NCBI GenBank assembly: GCA_011046365.1
Contig: DSAS01000119.1
Coordinates: 1-49,126, forward strand
DNA length: 49,126 nt
Direction of reading: 5' to 3'
From: Fidelibacterota bacterium
Lineage (GTDB): Bacteria; Fidelibacterota; UBA2242
This document shows positions 8,862 to 22,879 of this stretch, piece after piece. The translations under genes were made by a program, and so were the position numbers. Each line of letters opens with the position of its first letter. Positions within the stretch are counted from its first letter, which is position 1. The notes under the pieces are model-generated. The model searched no databases and had not been told where the DNA came from. It saw only the letters and a program-made list of their open reading frames with translations.

Positions 8862-11381
8862 TTACTCCTCCGGGTCCTCTTCCGGGAGAATAGTTGTCTG
8901 GTTTTCTCCTTCTCCGTTCCCGTTTTCGGATGATTCGAGAATCCGGGTTACCGCTGAAATGGAGTCGCCCTCGTCCAAACGGATCAGCCGGACACCCTGG
9001 GTGTTACGGCTGATTGTCCTGATTGTATTAACGGGTAGCCGGATCAAAACCCCTTTTTCGGTGATGATCATCAGATCGTCAGTGTCCACCACCTCCAGCA
9101 ACGCTACCATCAAACCGTTCCTGGCAGTCGTTTTCAGCGTAATTACACCGACGCCACCACGCTTGATAATCGGATAATCGAGAATATCTGTGCGTTTCCC
9201 GAAACCGTTTTCCGAAACCGCCAGGAGAGTTCCGCCCTCTCTTTTTACCGTGACCATCCCGACCACGCGGTTATCCTTGCCCCGCAGATTAATGCCGCGA
9301 ACACCAGCTGCCGTACGCCCCATCGGTCGGACATCAGACTCCTTAAACCGAATTGATTTTCCATGGGCGGTTCCCAGAATAATATCCTGAGTTCCGTCCG
9401 TCAATTGAACATCAATCAGGTCGTCATCTTTGCCGACATTAATAGCCCGGATACCGGTTCGGCGCGGATTTCCGAAGGCGGAGAGTGCCGTCTTTTTGAT
9501 CGTTCCATTCTTCGTTACCATTACGACATAATGTTCATCGTCGAATTCCTTGACGTTCAATACCGCCCGGACCTGTTCTTCCGGTTCCGTCTCAAGAAGA
9601 TTTACAATGGCACGACCGCGCGATGCCTTGCTTCCGCGGGGAATCTCGTGGACTTTCAGCCAGTAGACTTTTCCCCGGTTGGTAAAAAAGAGCATATAAT
9701 CATGGGTGCTGGCAATAAACAGATTTCTGACAAAATCTTCATCTTTTGTTTGGGCGCCGGTCGAACCGCGCCCGCCCCGGTGCTGACGCCGCGAGATATC
9801 TACCGGGAACCGCTTTATGAAGCCGTTATGCGTAATGGTAATAACCATATCCTCTTCGGCGATCATGTCTTCGACAGAGAATTCTCCATCATCATCAATA
9901 ATCTGGGTTCGGCGCTCGTCACCGTATTTTTCCCGAACTTCGGTAATCTCTTCCTTCAAAATCTCCATCCGCAGTGGTTTACTCTCAAGGATTTCCTTCA
10001 GGCGGGCGATTAGTTTCAGGGTTTCTTTATATTCGATGACAACTTTTTCAACCTCCAGGCTGGTCAATTTCTGAAGACGCATATCCAGAATCGCCTGGGC
10101 TTGACGCTCGGAAAACTGAAAGCGCTCCATGAGATTTTTCCGGGCGTCTTCCGGTGATGAAGAGGCTTTTATGATTGCAATAACCTCATCAATATTATCT
10201 AGAGCAATTTTCAGCCCTTCAAGAATGTGAGCCTTATCTTCGGCAGCGTTCAGATCAAAACGGGTTCGCTTGACGATAATATCATGCCGAAAATCAATAT
10301 AATGGGACAGAATCTCCTTTAGAGACAGCTGCTTCGGCACACCACCAACCAGGGCGAGCATGTTTATTCCAAAACTGTCCTGCAACTGGGTATGGCTGTA
10401 GAGCTGATTTAAAACTACCTCCGGAATTGCATCGCGTTTTATCTCGATAACAATCCGGATTCCATCCTTGTCGGACTCGTCCCGAATATCTGAAATTCCC
10501 TCGATTACTTTATCGCGGACCAGACCGGCGATTTTTTCGATCAGATTAGCTTTATTGACCTGATAGGGGATTTCCGTCACAATAATGTTGTCTTTCCCCA
10601 CCTTGCTAGTTTCCACGAATGCCTGGGAGCGGATTTTGATAATTCCCTTTCCCGTTTCATAGGCGCTCTTGATTCCCTGCCGCCCCAAGATAAATGCCCC
10701 GGTTGGAAAGTCCGGCCCCTTAACAAATTGCATCAGTTCCTCTATGGTGGCATCGGGACTGTCCACCAAATGGATAATCGCACTGGCAATCTCGGTCAGG
10801 TTGTGGGGCGGAATGTTGGTTGCCATACCAACAGCGATGCCGCTCGAACCATTTACCAATAACAGCGGAACAGCTGTCGGTAACACAGATGGTTCGGTCA
10901 GTGAATCATCAAAATTGGGTACGAATTCAACGGTTTCTTTGTCAATATCCCGGAGCAATTCGCTGGAGATTCGGCTCATCCGGGCTTCGGTATATCGCAT
11001 GGCTGCGGCGTTATCGCCGTCAATGGAACCGAAATTACCCTGTCCATTAACCAGCGGATACCGCATGGAAAAATCCTGCGCCATCCGCACCAGTGAATCA
11101 TAAACCGCCGCATCACCGTGTGGGTGGTATTTACCCATTACTTCACCGACAATTCGCGCACACTTTTTTGTGGGTCGGTTATACGTTAATCCCAAGCCGG
11201 ACATTCCATACAAAATCCTCCGGTGGACCGGTTTTAAACCGTCTCTCACGTCAGGTAAAGCACGGGAAACAATCACTGACATGGAATAATCGAGATAGGC
11301 ATCGCGCATCTCTTCGTCAATATTGACCGCAATAATCTTGTTTCTCTGAAACTCTATGTTGACCTGCTTTTGCTTATTCAT
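8862..11381 (-). CDS. gyrA: DNA gyrase subunit A
   Basis: ORF 839 aa; '[22 protein letters not shown]', '[25 protein letters not shown]', GyrA-box-like '[11 protein letters not shown]'. Confidence 0.97.
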   Translation of the reverse strand: MNKQKQVNIEFQRNKIIAVNIDEEMRDAYLDYSMSVIVSRALPDVRDGLKPVHRRILYGMSGLGLTYNRPTKKCARIVGEVMGKYHPHGDAAVYDSLVRMAQDFSMRYPLVNGQGNFGSIDGDNAAAMRYTEARMSRISSELLRDIDKETVEFVPNFDDSLTEPSVLPTAVPLLLVNGSSGIAVGMATNIPPHNLTEIASAIIHLVDSPDATIEELMQFVKGPDFPTGAFILGRQGIKSAYETGKGIIKIRSQAFVETSKVGKDNIIVTEIPYQVNKANLIEKIAGLVRDKVIEGISDIRDESDKDGIRIVIEIKRDAIPEVVLNQLYSHTQLQDSFGINMLALVGGVPKQLSLKEILSHYIDFRHDIIVKRTRFDLNAAEDKAHILEGLKIALDNIDEVIAIIKASSSPEDARKNLMERFQFSERQAQAILDMRLQKLTSLEVEKVVIEYKETLKLIARLKEILESKPLRMEILKEEITEVREKYGDERRTQIIDDDGEFSVEDMIAEEDMVITITHNGFIKRFPVDISRRQHRGGRGSTGAQTKDEDFVRNLFIASTHDYMLFFTNRGKVYWLKVHEIPRGSKASRGRAIVNLLETEPEEQVRAVLNVKEFDDEHYVVMVTKNGTIKKTALSAFGNPRRTGIRAINVGKDDDLIDVQLTDGTQDIILGTAHGKSIRFKESDVRPMGRTAAGVRGINLRGKDNRVVGMVTVKREGGTLLAVSENGFGKRTDILDYPIIKRGGVGVITLKTTARNGLMVALLEVVDTDDLMIITEKGVLIRLPVNTIRTISRNTQGVRLIRLDEGDSISAVTRILESSENGNGEGENQTTILPEEDPEE

Positions 11382-11384
11382 CTT

Positions 11385-13587
<2,203 letters not shown>

Positions 13588-13588
<1 letters not shown>

Positions 13589-14697
13589 TAGACCGCCCTG
13601 TCCGGTAATTTCAGTATTTTATGATCATATCTATCAATGTTAAAATCCGAGCGCTCCAAAACAGCCATATCGGTTGCCGTGATAAAAGTCTGATTGGCTG
13701 GTCCAATCAATTTAATAATATTCGTACAGTGAGTTCGGTCCAGTAAGGCAAACAGATCATCCAGCAAAAAGATCACCTTTTCCCCGGTTTTCTCCTCAAT
13801 AAATCTGCCTTCGGCTAGTTTTAAAGCCATTAAATAAATCTTGTGTTCTCCCTGTGAACCAAAATAGCGAATATCCCGATCGTTGAATATAAACGATATC
13901 CGATCCAGGTGGGGACCCGTTGTTGTGCGACCATAGTTAATATCTCTCTCAATTCTTGATTTTAATTTTTGCTTATAACGTTTTCTAAAATTTTCAATCT
14001 CAATATCCCGATAATTTTTTATATAAACGGTATGATTTATGTGATTCAATAGTCGGTATACTTCCTTAAAAAGCGGATTAAAATCATTAATAAATGACTC
14101 TCTCATCTTCTGAATCTGAAACGCATGTTCTATTAAAATATCATCAATCGTCTCAATGTAGGGATCATAATTATATTTTTCTTCATCTTTATATTGTGTT
14201 AAAAGTGCATTTCTCTGGATGATACTCTTTTTAAATTCAATCAGTGTGGAAAGGTAGCCGGGATCAATCTGGGATAAAATTCTGTCAATAAAGCTTCTTC
14301 GCAACAACGGTCCGCCTTCCGTTATTCTCTGATTACTGGGCGATAAAATAATAACCGGTATTTTACCAATAATGTCTATTATTTTCTCAATCTTTATCCG
14401 ATTAATAAAAAGCGCTTTTCCATCATTGTTTGAATAGTTAAAATTGACATTTATCTCCTCTTTTTTAGAATTGGTAAATATTCCGAAAATCTGAAAATAA
14501 TTACAATTATACTTTATAACATCACTGTTTTTATGTGTCCGGAAACTTTTAGTCAGCGATAAGCAGTGAATAGCCTCCAATAAAGTTGTTTTTCCGGTAC
14601 CGTTATTGCCTAAAATTATGTTCAAATTATCATTAAATTCAAAAACACCCCGATTGTAATTCCTGAAAAAATTCAGTTTTAAACTTTTTAAAATCAT
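13588..14697 (-). CDS. recF: DNA replication/repair protein RecF
   Basis: ORF 369 aa; Walker A 'GNNGTGKTTLLEAI', 'SQGEHKIYLMALKLAEG', 'FLLDDLFALLD'. Confidence 0.95.
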
Positions 14698-14751
14698 TCA
14701 GTTCGTAAAAAAATTCAATTCGCCGCAGAAATGTGTCAACCGATTAAAGAA

Positions 14752-15867
14752 TCATTCATTTAATCTGATCGGCATCAGCAACATGGTAAAATCTTCATTT
14801 TCTTGTTGTTCATCAGGTAAAATCAGGCAAGCACTGATTATTGATTTTAGTTTCATGACAACATTATTCGTATCAATATTTCTTAAAATCTCTTTTAAGT
14901 ATTCGGCATTATATCCGACAACCATATCGTCGCCGATGTATTCAATATCAATTTCCTCATCGGCAGATGTACCGGATTCCTGATTAGTCGTACTGATCTT
15001 GGAGCCTTTTTTACTTAGCGATAAAGAGATTTGATGGGTCGTCTTATTTGCAAATATAATAACCCTTCGTAAAGTTGCCAGTAAGCTATTAACATCGGCG
15101 TTTATTATCCGGTCATTATCTTTGGGAATAACACTCTCATAGTCCGGAAAATGCTCATCAATAATTCTGGAAAATATTACCGTGGAATCCAGTTCAACTT
15201 TAATATGATTTTCACTGATTGATAAAAGGGTTGTTCCTTCAGAATCCAGATATCCCAATAATAAATTTAAAAATTTTACCGGTATAATTACCTCGCCTTC
15301 ATACTCCTCGTTGTGAAAATCTTTTCGAATCATACAAACCAGGCGGTGTCCATCGGTCGCAATGGTACGGAGTTCATTTTTCCTGATCTGTAACAACATT
15401 CCCATCAAGGCAGGCTTTAATTCATCTTTACTGACCGCAATAATTGTTTTCTGAATCATTCTCCGTAAAGTTGAATTTTCTATTTCCACATCGTTAAAAT
15501 TGGTAATCTTTGGAAGGGTAGGAAATTCATCTCCGGGTCTTCCCATAATTTCAAATACACCCTTACCGGTTTTTAAGGTACTACTACCCTCCGTATCGGA
15601 TGTTATGATTAGATCACCTTCTTCGGCTTCATTGACTATGTCAAAAATAATTCTGGTTGGTAAAGCAATAGAACCGTTTTCGATACCCTTGACTGGTAAG
15701 ATCGTATTCATCGTAATTTCGATATCTGAAGATCTAAGGGTCAATTGATTATCTTTTACTTCAAATAATATACTGTTCAGAATCGGCATGGTTAAACGTG
15801 CAGGAGATACTTTGGAAACTTTTTGGATATGAGAGAGCAGAATCTTTTTATCCACTGAAAATTGCAT
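14752..15867 (-). CDS. dnaN: DNA polymerase III subunit beta (sliding clamp)
   Basis: ORF 371 aa; 'MQFSVDKKILLSHIQKVSKVSPARLTMPILNSILFEV', 'IATDGHRLVCM', C-terminal 'LLMPIRLNE'. Confidence 0.95.
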   Translation of the reverse strand: MQFSVDKKILLSHIQKVSKVSPARLTMPILNSILFEVKDNQLTLRSSDIEITMNTILPVKGIENGSIALPTRIIFDIVNEAEEGDLIITSDTEGSSTLKTGKGVFEIMGRPGDEFPTLPKITNFNDVEIENSTLRRMIQKTIIAVSKDELKPALMGMLLQIRKNELRTIATDGHRLVCMIRKDFHNEEYEGEVIIPVKFLNLLLGYLDSEGTTLLSISENHIKVELDSTVIFSRIIDEHFPDYESVIPKDNDRIINADVNSLLATLRRVIIFANKTTHQISLSLSKKGSKISTTNQESGTSADEEIDIEYIGDDMVVGYNAEYLKEILRNIDTNNVVMKLKSIISACLILPDEQQENEDFTMLLMPIRLNE

Positions 15868-16161
15868 AAGTTTGCTCCTTTTTAAATTGTTATCACGTCG
15901 GGTAATTTTACCAAAATATTGATATTTTTACAAGAGATTTTACATTCTTTATTTATTCATAAAATTAGAAGTAATATTTATAGAAAATAATCTATTCGTA
16001 ATTATATACTGGTGAATTTGTTAATAACCAATTTTTATGCTTAATAGGAAAAGTAAAATTATAAAATTTTTTTGTTGATAATTTGTTGATAATGAAGGTT
16101 TATTGATAATATTTTTTCTTAATATATAATTAATATAAATCATAAACATCAAGTACACTGT

Positions 16162-17424
16162 TTACTCACCAATTCTTAATTCTATATTAAACTTTGATCT
16201 TAATTCTTCTATCCATTCATCATAAAGTGTTGATTTTTTATATTCTAATGCCCATTTTTCGATTACCGACCATGTATCTGTGAAAACATTATTTAATTTT
16301 AAAATATGATATCCCATATCTGTAGAAAATATTTGACTGATTTTTCCGATTTGTAAAGTATCGAGGACTGAGAGAAACTCACGTTGTTGAATTTGACTTT
16401 TTAAAATGCGCGGTATACGCCCTTTATTTATTTTTACATCCGGATCATCGCTATACAGGATTGCGGCAGAATCAAAGGTCATCTCTTCGGTTATCAACAT
16501 ATTTCTCACATAGGTGATTTTGTTAATCAGACTATCAATATTTTCGTCTGATATTTCTGGTTTGATTAAGATATGACTGACGCGGATATTTTCACCTTTC
16601 CGGTCAATAAGTTTGATAATGTGATAGCCGAATTCGGTTTTAACTACCTCGCTAATGTCATTTATATTGAGAGAAAAAGCGACCTCCTCAAATTCCTTGA
16701 TGAACCCGCCTCGCGAGATATAACCCAGGTCACCACCGTCATATGCACTGGCAGGGTCCTGGGAATATTTTTTAGCCAATTCAGAAAAACCCGCGTTTTT
16801 GTTTTTTAATAAATTGTACAGAGAATCAGCCAGAGATTTTGCCCTGTTCTCCTCTTTTGAACCAGGCTTGATTTTAAATAAAATCTGACTAAAGTCATAG
16901 GATGGTGGTATTTCCGGGAGACTGTCCTTAAAAGTGTTGTAAAAATTTTCCACTTCCCGTCGGGTGATGTTGACCTTACTGAACATTTCGTTTCGCAGTT
17001 TTTCAACGATTAAACGGTTTTTAATCAGCGGTCTGTAATCCCGTCGAATCTTGTTTATCGGGCTTCCGAGAATTTCCTCGGCATTTTCTTTGGAACCAGC
17101 CTGGAAAATGATATTTTCAATCTGTTGTTCCAGCATTGCTTCCACTTCCCGGTCTTTGACCTCAATCGTTTCTATTTTCGCCTGTTCCAGGAGAATCTTT
17201 TCATCAATCAGTGACTGCAGAGATTGATTCACCAACTGTTGATATGCTTCAGGGTCACGTCTTGGATCAATCCGCAGTTGCGAGGCATTAATTTGAACAA
17301 ACTGATCAACCTCGCTTTTAAGGATAATATTTTCTCCCACAATAGCAGCGATGCCATCAATTATTTCCTGGGCATAAATAAGAGGAATACAGGTAAGTAT
17401 CAGTATAGTAAAAATTTTTCTCAT
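16162..17424 (-). CDS. SurA-like periplasmic peptidyl-prolyl isomerase with two PpiC domains
   Basis: ORF 420 aa; signal peptide, 'DGIAAIVGENIILKSEVDQ', repeats 'ASAYDGGDLGYISRGGFIKEFEEVAFSL...TEFGYHIIKLIDRKG'. Confidence 0.9.
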   Translation of the reverse strand: MRKIFTILILTCIPLIYAQEIIDGIAAIVGENIILKSEVDQFVQINASQLRIDPRRDPEAYQQLVNQSLQSLIDEKILLEQAKIETIEVKDREVEAMLEQQIENIIFQAGSKENAEEILGSPINKIRRDYRPLIKNRLIVEKLRNEMFSKVNITRREVENFYNTFKDSLPEIPPSYDFSQILFKIKPGSKEENRAKSLADSLYNLLKNKNAGFSELAKKYSQDPASAYDGGDLGYISRGGFIKEFEEVAFSLNINDISEVVKTEFGYHIIKLIDRKGENIRVSHILIKPEISDENIDSLINKITYVRNMLITEEMTFDSAAILYSDDPDVKINKGRIPRILKSQIQQREFLSVLDTLQIGKISQIFSTDMGYHILKLNNVFTDTWSVIEKWALEYKKSTLYDEWIEELRSKFNIELRIGE

Positions 17425-18239
17425 GGGAAAAAAGTCCGGGTATTGATATTTTCATGTTTTATTTCGTAGTCGGTAATAGAAAGGAGGCTGTCCAGGTTGG
17501 CGTTGTAATAATCCTGAATTTTTGCTTGGGTAATTTTATCCAGAATTTCGTTTCTGACGTCATCAATTGAACGGATAGTTCTGGCTTTATACCTTGAGAT
17601 AACCTCAATAATATGGTAGCCGTAATCGGAGGGAATCGGACCAAGAATATTGCGGGGTGGAGACTCGAAGATATTTTTATCTAATTCCTTAATAGATTCA
17701 CCGCGCCGCACAACTTTTGTTTCGAACCTGTAGTTGCTGAAAAGCTGGTCAATATCTTTGCGGTTGCGTGACCTGAGGATGTTTTTTATTCGATTGGCTT
17801 CGTCAAAATCATCAATTATCAGATGAGAAACTTTAGCCTCATCCACATCTCTCAAATAGCTGCTGCGGTTCTGTATATAAAAATTGCGAATTTCATCCTC
17901 GCTAACGTGAATATTTGTCTGTAATAACAGGCGAATATAAGCGTCAATAATGAGTTGTTTCTGATAATTTTCGACCTTATACTGTATGGATTTATCCTTA
18001 TCAAAGCGGTATTTCATCGCCTGCTGATATAGTATCTCATTTTTTACCCAGTTGGATACAATTGATTTCATATAGTCGCTGTTGTTGGTATAATCTGCGG
18101 TTATTTCGGAATAGACGGTTTTAATATAATCGGGTGTCAAATATTCATTGTTGACACGTGCCAGATAATCAACCGGTTCGCCCGGTTTTCCACAAAAAGA
18201 GAAAATGAAAATACCGACGATAAACAGATTTTTCTTCAT
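17421..18239 (-). CDS. PpiC-type peptidyl-prolyl isomerase, probable lipoprotein
   Basis: ORF 272 aa; N-terminal 'FIFSFCGKPGEP'; 'ILGPIPSDYGYHIIEVISRYKARTIRSIDDVRNEI'. Confidence 0.8.
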   Translation of the reverse strand: MKKNLFIVGIFIFSFCGKPGEPVDYLARVNNEYLTPDYIKTVYSEITADYTNNSDYMKSIVSNWVKNEILYQQAMKYRFDKDKSIQYKVENYQKQLIIDAYIRLLLQTNIHVSEDEIRNFYIQNRSSYLRDVDEAKVSHLIIDDFDEANRIKNILRSRNRKDIDQLFSNYRFETKVVRRGESIKELDKNIFESPPRNILGPIPSDYGYHIIEVISRYKARTIRSIDDVRNEILDKITQAKIQDYYNANLDSLLSITDYEIKHENINTRTFFP

Positions 18240-18254
18240 AACAATGGAGACCTT

Positions 18255-19658
18255 TTAGTTGATCAGTTTTGAATAGTCCACATAGTAATTGTATTTATCT
18301 CTCAGGGCTTGGATTAGTTCCGCTCTTTTCTGTTTAAAGGAAACATCTTTATAGTCTTCGAGAATTTTACCGCGGTTATCGTCAAAAGAGATGGGCTGGG
18401 ATTCTTTTACGGATAAAACTTTTATAATGGAAAAACCTTTCCCGGACGGAATTGGTTCGAAACAATGTTGCCCCGGAGGAATGTTTGCGGCAGTGCGACC
18501 GATGTTGCCGTACATATCGGCGCGGAGGAACCCAAGATAGCCCTTGCGTGGTTTGGTTTGGTACCTCTCGGTGAAGGTATCCGCCAGTTGCTGGAAATCC
18601 TCGCCGCGATTAATCTTTTTTAATATATCTTCTGCCAGCTTTTGGTCTTTTACAAATATTTCCTGCACTTCGAATTCTTCTTTTGTTCGGTAAAGAGAGT
18701 CAACATTATCCAGATAGTACTGGTATATGTTATCATCGGAGACGCTAATTTTACGAGAAACAGCGTCGCGGATGACGAGATTGTAAAGAATCGAAAACTT
18801 CTGATTACGCAGTCGCTGTTTGTAAAGAGGATCCCGGTCAAAATTCAGTCGCTCTGCCAGTTTTAAAATATAGGTGTTGATTGCCACCATTTCGATAATT
18901 TCATTCAGCACCTCAGGATTTGAAAACTGATTGGGAAGCGCCAGTGGAAAGTTTTCTATTTTAGTGATGAATTTTTTCAGAGTAATATCTTTGCCATTGA
19001 TTTGGTAGACCGGCTTTTCAAAATGGAGACGTTTTAAGATGTCAAAAGGCGCGTAGAAAACAGAATCGTTTCTGAGTGAAACGTAGGTATCAAGATATAT
19101 CTTTGCCAGCCCTTCGATGTTCTGTGGATAACTCTTAAAACCCGATGCTTTTTTAATATTCTGAACAGTTTTAAGATAGCGCTCCTGAATTTCATTGGAA
19201 AACTCCTTGATCAGGCGCTCCTTCAAGACCGCCGCATACTCATCAAAAGTATATAAATCTCTTTTATCGTAATCAAGGGATTCGTAGCGATTCAAAAGCC
19301 GGTGTTTGGTGACCACCGAATCCAGGACCGTACGGTCAAAATAAAAATTGATAAGTGCTCTCTTTTGAAATCTCCGATATTCCTCCTTGAAACCGGGAAG
19401 TTTCAGGTAACCTTCGTCAATACCTTTATATACGATTAACTGACGGTCAATGAAGGATTCAATCCGTTCTCTTTTGTAATTTTCCGGCAGATGCTTGAAG
19501 GTATGAACCGGGTGGAGAAAGTAGAAATCCGCAGTGGTGAACCAATAATTCTCGACATTTAGCAGGCGATCCGAATCTCCTGTTTCGCAAGAGTTCGCTA
19601 ATAAAAAAGATATTATCAGTATGAAGGCTTTTTTATTCAAAATATTCCGGATACTCAC
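18255..19658 (-). CDS. PpiC-type peptidyl-prolyl isomerase, probable lipoprotein
   Basis: ORF 467 aa; lipobox 'LLANSC'; 'QEIFVKDQKLAEDILKKINRGEDFQQLADTFTERYQTKPRKGYLGFL'. Confidence 0.8.
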   Translation of the reverse strand: MSIRNILNKKAFILIISFLLANSCETGDSDRLLNVENYWFTTADFYFLHPVHTFKHLPENYKRERIESFIDRQLIVYKGIDEGYLKLPGFKEEYRRFQKRALINFYFDRTVLDSVVTKHRLLNRYESLDYDKRDLYTFDEYAAVLKERLIKEFSNEIQERYLKTVQNIKKASGFKSYPQNIEGLAKIYLDTYVSLRNDSVFYAPFDILKRLHFEKPVYQINGKDITLKKFITKIENFPLALPNQFSNPEVLNEIIEMVAINTYILKLAERLNFDRDPLYKQRLRNQKFSILYNLVIRDAVSRKISVSDDNIYQYYLDNVDSLYRTKEEFEVQEIFVKDQKLAEDILKKINRGEDFQQLADTFTERYQTKPRKGYLGFLRADMYGNIGRTAANIPPGQHCFEPIPSGKGFSIIKVLSVKESQPISFDDNRGKILEDYKDVSFKQKRAELIQALRDKYNYYVDYSKLIN

Positions 19659-22600
19659 TGGTGTAAATTAAGATTGCCCCAGAGATGATACAAGAACTGT
19701 TTTAGGGATGAAGCCCGGGGCAATTTATTCAAATAAATAGCAAAAACGAGCTGCCCACTGGGGATAAATTTGTAGGAAAATTTCAGTTCTGATGCAACTC
19801 GCTTCAGCGTCGCGACCAATTCAGAGGGGGCGCTGAAAGGATTGTTTTCATCGAAATGGAGGCGGCACAAATCATGATCGTACTTCAGTTTATTGATTCC
19901 CAACTGAACACAATACAATTTGAGTGTAATCAAATCATATAGATTCTCCATTTCTGCCGGCGGGCGGCCAAAAATATCGGTGATAATATTTTTAAGAGAC
20001 TCGATTTCTTCATGGGTTTTGAAAGAAGCCAGCTGTTTATAATACGACAGGCGGAGCGACTCCGAAGCAATGTATTCTTTTGGAATGTAGGCAGGTAGAG
20101 GGAAAATGATAGTGGGATCGTGACCTGACTCAGGTACAGGGAGCGTTTCTGTTCCGGAAATTTCCCCTTTCAAATCGGAAAGAGAATCCTGGAGTATCTT
20201 GAGATACAGTTCGTAACCGATGGAGTGAATATTACCGCTTTGCTCTACTCCGAAAATATTTCCCGATCCGCGGATCTCCAAATCCTCAAGAGATATCATG
20301 TATCCGGATCCGAGAGCCGTATGCCGTTTAATGGATTGCAGGCGCTTAACAGCATTTGGGTTTAACCGAGAGGGATGTGAGGTAATCAAATAGGCGTATG
20401 CCTGGCGATCGAGTCGCCCGACACGACCGCGCAGCTGGTAGAGCTGGGACAGACCAAGATTTTCAGCTTTATTTATGAAAATTGTGTTGGCATTCGGAAT
20501 ATCAATCCCTGACTCGATAATCGCGGTTGTTACCAGGATATCAATCTTTTTGTTGATAAAGTCAGCCATAATTGGCTCGATGATCTCCTCTGACATCTGA
20601 CCGTGGATATATTGGATCTTCAATTCAGGAAACATCTGGCGGAGTGTATCCGAGAGAGCTGCGATTGTCTTGATTTCATTATGAACAAAAAAGATCTGAC
20701 CATTTCGGGATATTTCCCGGTTCACGGCGGCTCTGATAATATTCTTATCAAAGGATATTATTTCGGTAAAAATGGGCAGACGCTCCTTGGGTGGTGTGGT
20801 GATCAACGAGAAATCACGAGCGCCAATCAGGGAGAAATGGAGGGAGCGCGGTATTGGCGTTGCCGACAGCGAGAGGACATCAATGTTTGTCCGGTACTTT
20901 TTGATTTTGTCTTTGTCCTTTACGCCGAAGCGGTGTTCTTCGTCAATAATAAGCAGACCCAGGTCAGCAAAGCAGACATCTTTTGATAAAATTCGATGGG
21001 TTCCGATGATTATATCAATTTTACCGGCGATTAGTTTTTTAATAATCTTTTTCTGGTCTGATTTTTTCATAAATCTAGAGAGCCGCTCGACCGAGACTGG
21101 GTAATTTTCAAGACGCTTTTTGAAAGTAAAATAGTGCTGATCTGCTAAAATTGTCGTCGGTGTCAATATGGCAACCTGTTTGGAGTCGTTGACAGCCTTA
21201 AAGGCAGCCCGGATAGCGACCTCGGTTTTTCCAAATCCCACATCGCCGCACAACAGCCGATCCATTGGCACAGAGGCTTCCATATCTTTTTTAATCTCAG
21301 AAATTGCGCTGATCTGATCGCGGGTTTCTTCATAAGGGAACTCTGTTTCCAGCATCAGCTGAAATTCGTTGTCCTCCGAAAATTGAAATCCGGTAGCACT
21401 CAGTCGTTTTGAATAGAGCTCGATGATTTCGCGGGAAAGCGTCTCAATTGAGCGCCGGGTTGTTAATTTGATACGGTCCCATTCGGGCGAACCCAAACGT
21501 GTGAGTTTCGGAGGCAGATTATCGGCGGAGCGATATTTGTGCACCAACGCCATTTTTTCGAGGGGGACATAAACTTTATCATTGCTGGCATAGGAAAGCA
21601 CCAGGCATTCGCGTTCTGCGCCAAAGGCGTTGACCATAGTCAGACCTTTGTATTTTCCAATCCCGTAATCGTGGTGTACGATAAAATCATCATACCCTAT
21701 TTCAGCCGGATCGAATTTTTTATGCATAACATCCGGCGGCAGGAAAGAAAAAGACCGGGTTTTTTGCCGACGCGAAAACACTTCTGTGTCGGTATATACG
21801 AAAAGACCGGCGGCGGGAATTTCAAATCCCCTTGAAAGAGAAAGATTAAGGATTTTAACACTTTGATTGTTTAAAAGTGCAGTTAACCGCTGTTTTTGAC
21901 CGGAATCGGAGCAGAAGAAGAAAACATCACATGGCAAATAATTGTTATATAAATAATTAAGATGTTTTTTATATGCGCTCAGACCACGGATATTTTTATT
22001 AATCGGCGTTGATATAATTTTAAAATCGGAGGTTTCAAGATCATTGGAATAGATGGTTGAGAAAGACAGTAAAATTTCCTCTTGCTTCTTAAGCTGCTGA
22101 AAAGAGTCGCGGTTGGTATCATATTCTGAAAAGAGGACAAGGCTGTTTCGGGGAAGATAACTGGAAATACTGGTGGTTTTTTCAAAAAGATCGGTAATAA
22201 TCGGAAGCAGAATAATTTCATCTGTGTATTTGAGCGTTTGGAGCGACTCCTTGTCAAAAATGCGGATTGATTCGACGGTATCTGCAAAAAACTCAATCCG
22301 GTATGGATGCGCTGAACCATAAGGGTAGATGTCAATGATTTCGCCCCGGGAAGCAAAGTCACCTGGAAATTCGACGGCAAACTCGGGTTTATAATTAAAA
22401 GAGATTAATTGTTCGACCATACTCTGTTTGGATATAGCAAGCTCCGGTTTTATTAAAAGCCGGGATTTTTGAAAAGCACCGGCATCGGGGAACTTCAAAT
22501 CAAAGGATTCAATTGATGCGATGATAATTTTAGCCTGTTGAGCAATGATTTTATGGAAAGCGTCGTTCAGTAGAAATTTTTGGTAATCCCCTTCGGTGTC

Positions 22601-22879
22601 AGCAGGATTCGGTAAATAAACAATTGATTTGGACGGTAAAAAGGACTCAATGTCATATAGAAAAAGTTCAGATTTCTGATTGTTGCTGAAAATGATCAAT
22701 GGGCACCAGCCGCTGTTTCGAATCAGGGTGGCGCAAAAGAGGCTAAGCAGAGAAGATGTATCTAAACCGGAAACACTTAGGGTAAAATTATTTTTATTAA
22801 TCTTATGAATTATCTCAGGAAGAGGGGCGCCAGACTCAAAAACTGAGAACAGTTTTTCAAGGTCCTTATTCTGTTTCAC
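19655..22879 (-). CDS. mfd: Transcription-repair coupling factor
   Basis: ORF 1074 aa; 'LLCGDVGFGKTEVAIRAAFKAV', 'DEEHRFGVKDKDKIK', 'QLYQLRGRVGR'; GTG start. Confidence 0.96.
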   Translation of the reverse strand: MKQNKDLEKLFSVFESGAPLPEIIHKINKNNFTLSVSGLDTSSLLSLFCATLIRNSGWCPLIIFSNNQKSELFLYDIESFLPSKSIVYLPNPADTEGDYQKFLLNDAFHKIIAQQAKIIIASIESFDLKFPDAGAFQKSRLLIKPELAISKQSMVEQLISFNYKPEFAVEFPGDFASRGEIIDIYPYGSAHPYRIEFFADTVESIRIFDKESLQTLKYTDEIILLPIITDLFEKTTSISSYLPRNSLVLFSEYDTNRDSFQQLKKQEEILLSFSTIYSNDLETSDFKIISTPINKNIRGLSAYKKHLNYLYNNYLPCDVFFFCSDSGQKQRLTALLNNQSVKILNLSLSRGFEIPAAGLFVYTDTEVFSRRQKTRSFSFLPPDVMHKKFDPAEIGYDDFIVHHDYGIGKYKGLTMVNAFGAERECLVLSYASNDKVYVPLEKMALVHKYRSADNLPPKLTRLGSPEWDRIKLTTRRSIETLSREIIELYSKRLSATGFQFSEDNEFQLMLETEFPYEETRDQISAISEIKKDMEASVPMDRLLCGDVGFGKTEVAIRAAFKAVNDSKQVAILTPTTILADQHYFTFKKRLENYPVSVERLSRFMKKSDQKKIIKKLIAGKIDIIIGTHRILSKDVCFADLGLLIIDEEHRFGVKDKDKIKKYRTNIDVLSLSATPIPRSLHFSLIGARDFSLITTPPKERLPIFTEIISFDKNIIRAAVNREISRNGQIFFVHNEIKTIAALSDTLRQMFPELKIQYIHGQMSEEIIEPIMADFINKKIDILVTTAIIESGIDIPNANTIFINKAENLGLSQLYQLRGRVGRLDRQAYAYLITSHPSRLNPNAVKRLQSIKRHTALGSGYMISLEDLEIRGSGNIFGVEQSGNIHSIGYELYLKILQDSLSDLKGEISGTETLPVPESGHDPTIIFPLPAYIPKEYIASESLRLSYYKQLASFKTHEEIESLKNIITDIFGRPPAEMENLYDLITLKLYCVQLGINKLKYDHDLCRLHFDENNPFSAPSELVATLKRVASELKFSYKFIPSGQLVFAIYLNKLPRASSLKQFLYHLWGNLNLHQ

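Noticed and set aside
9363-10013. Plus-strand ORF of 216 aa
   Set aside because: Antisense to gyrA; composition low-complexity and no recognisable family.
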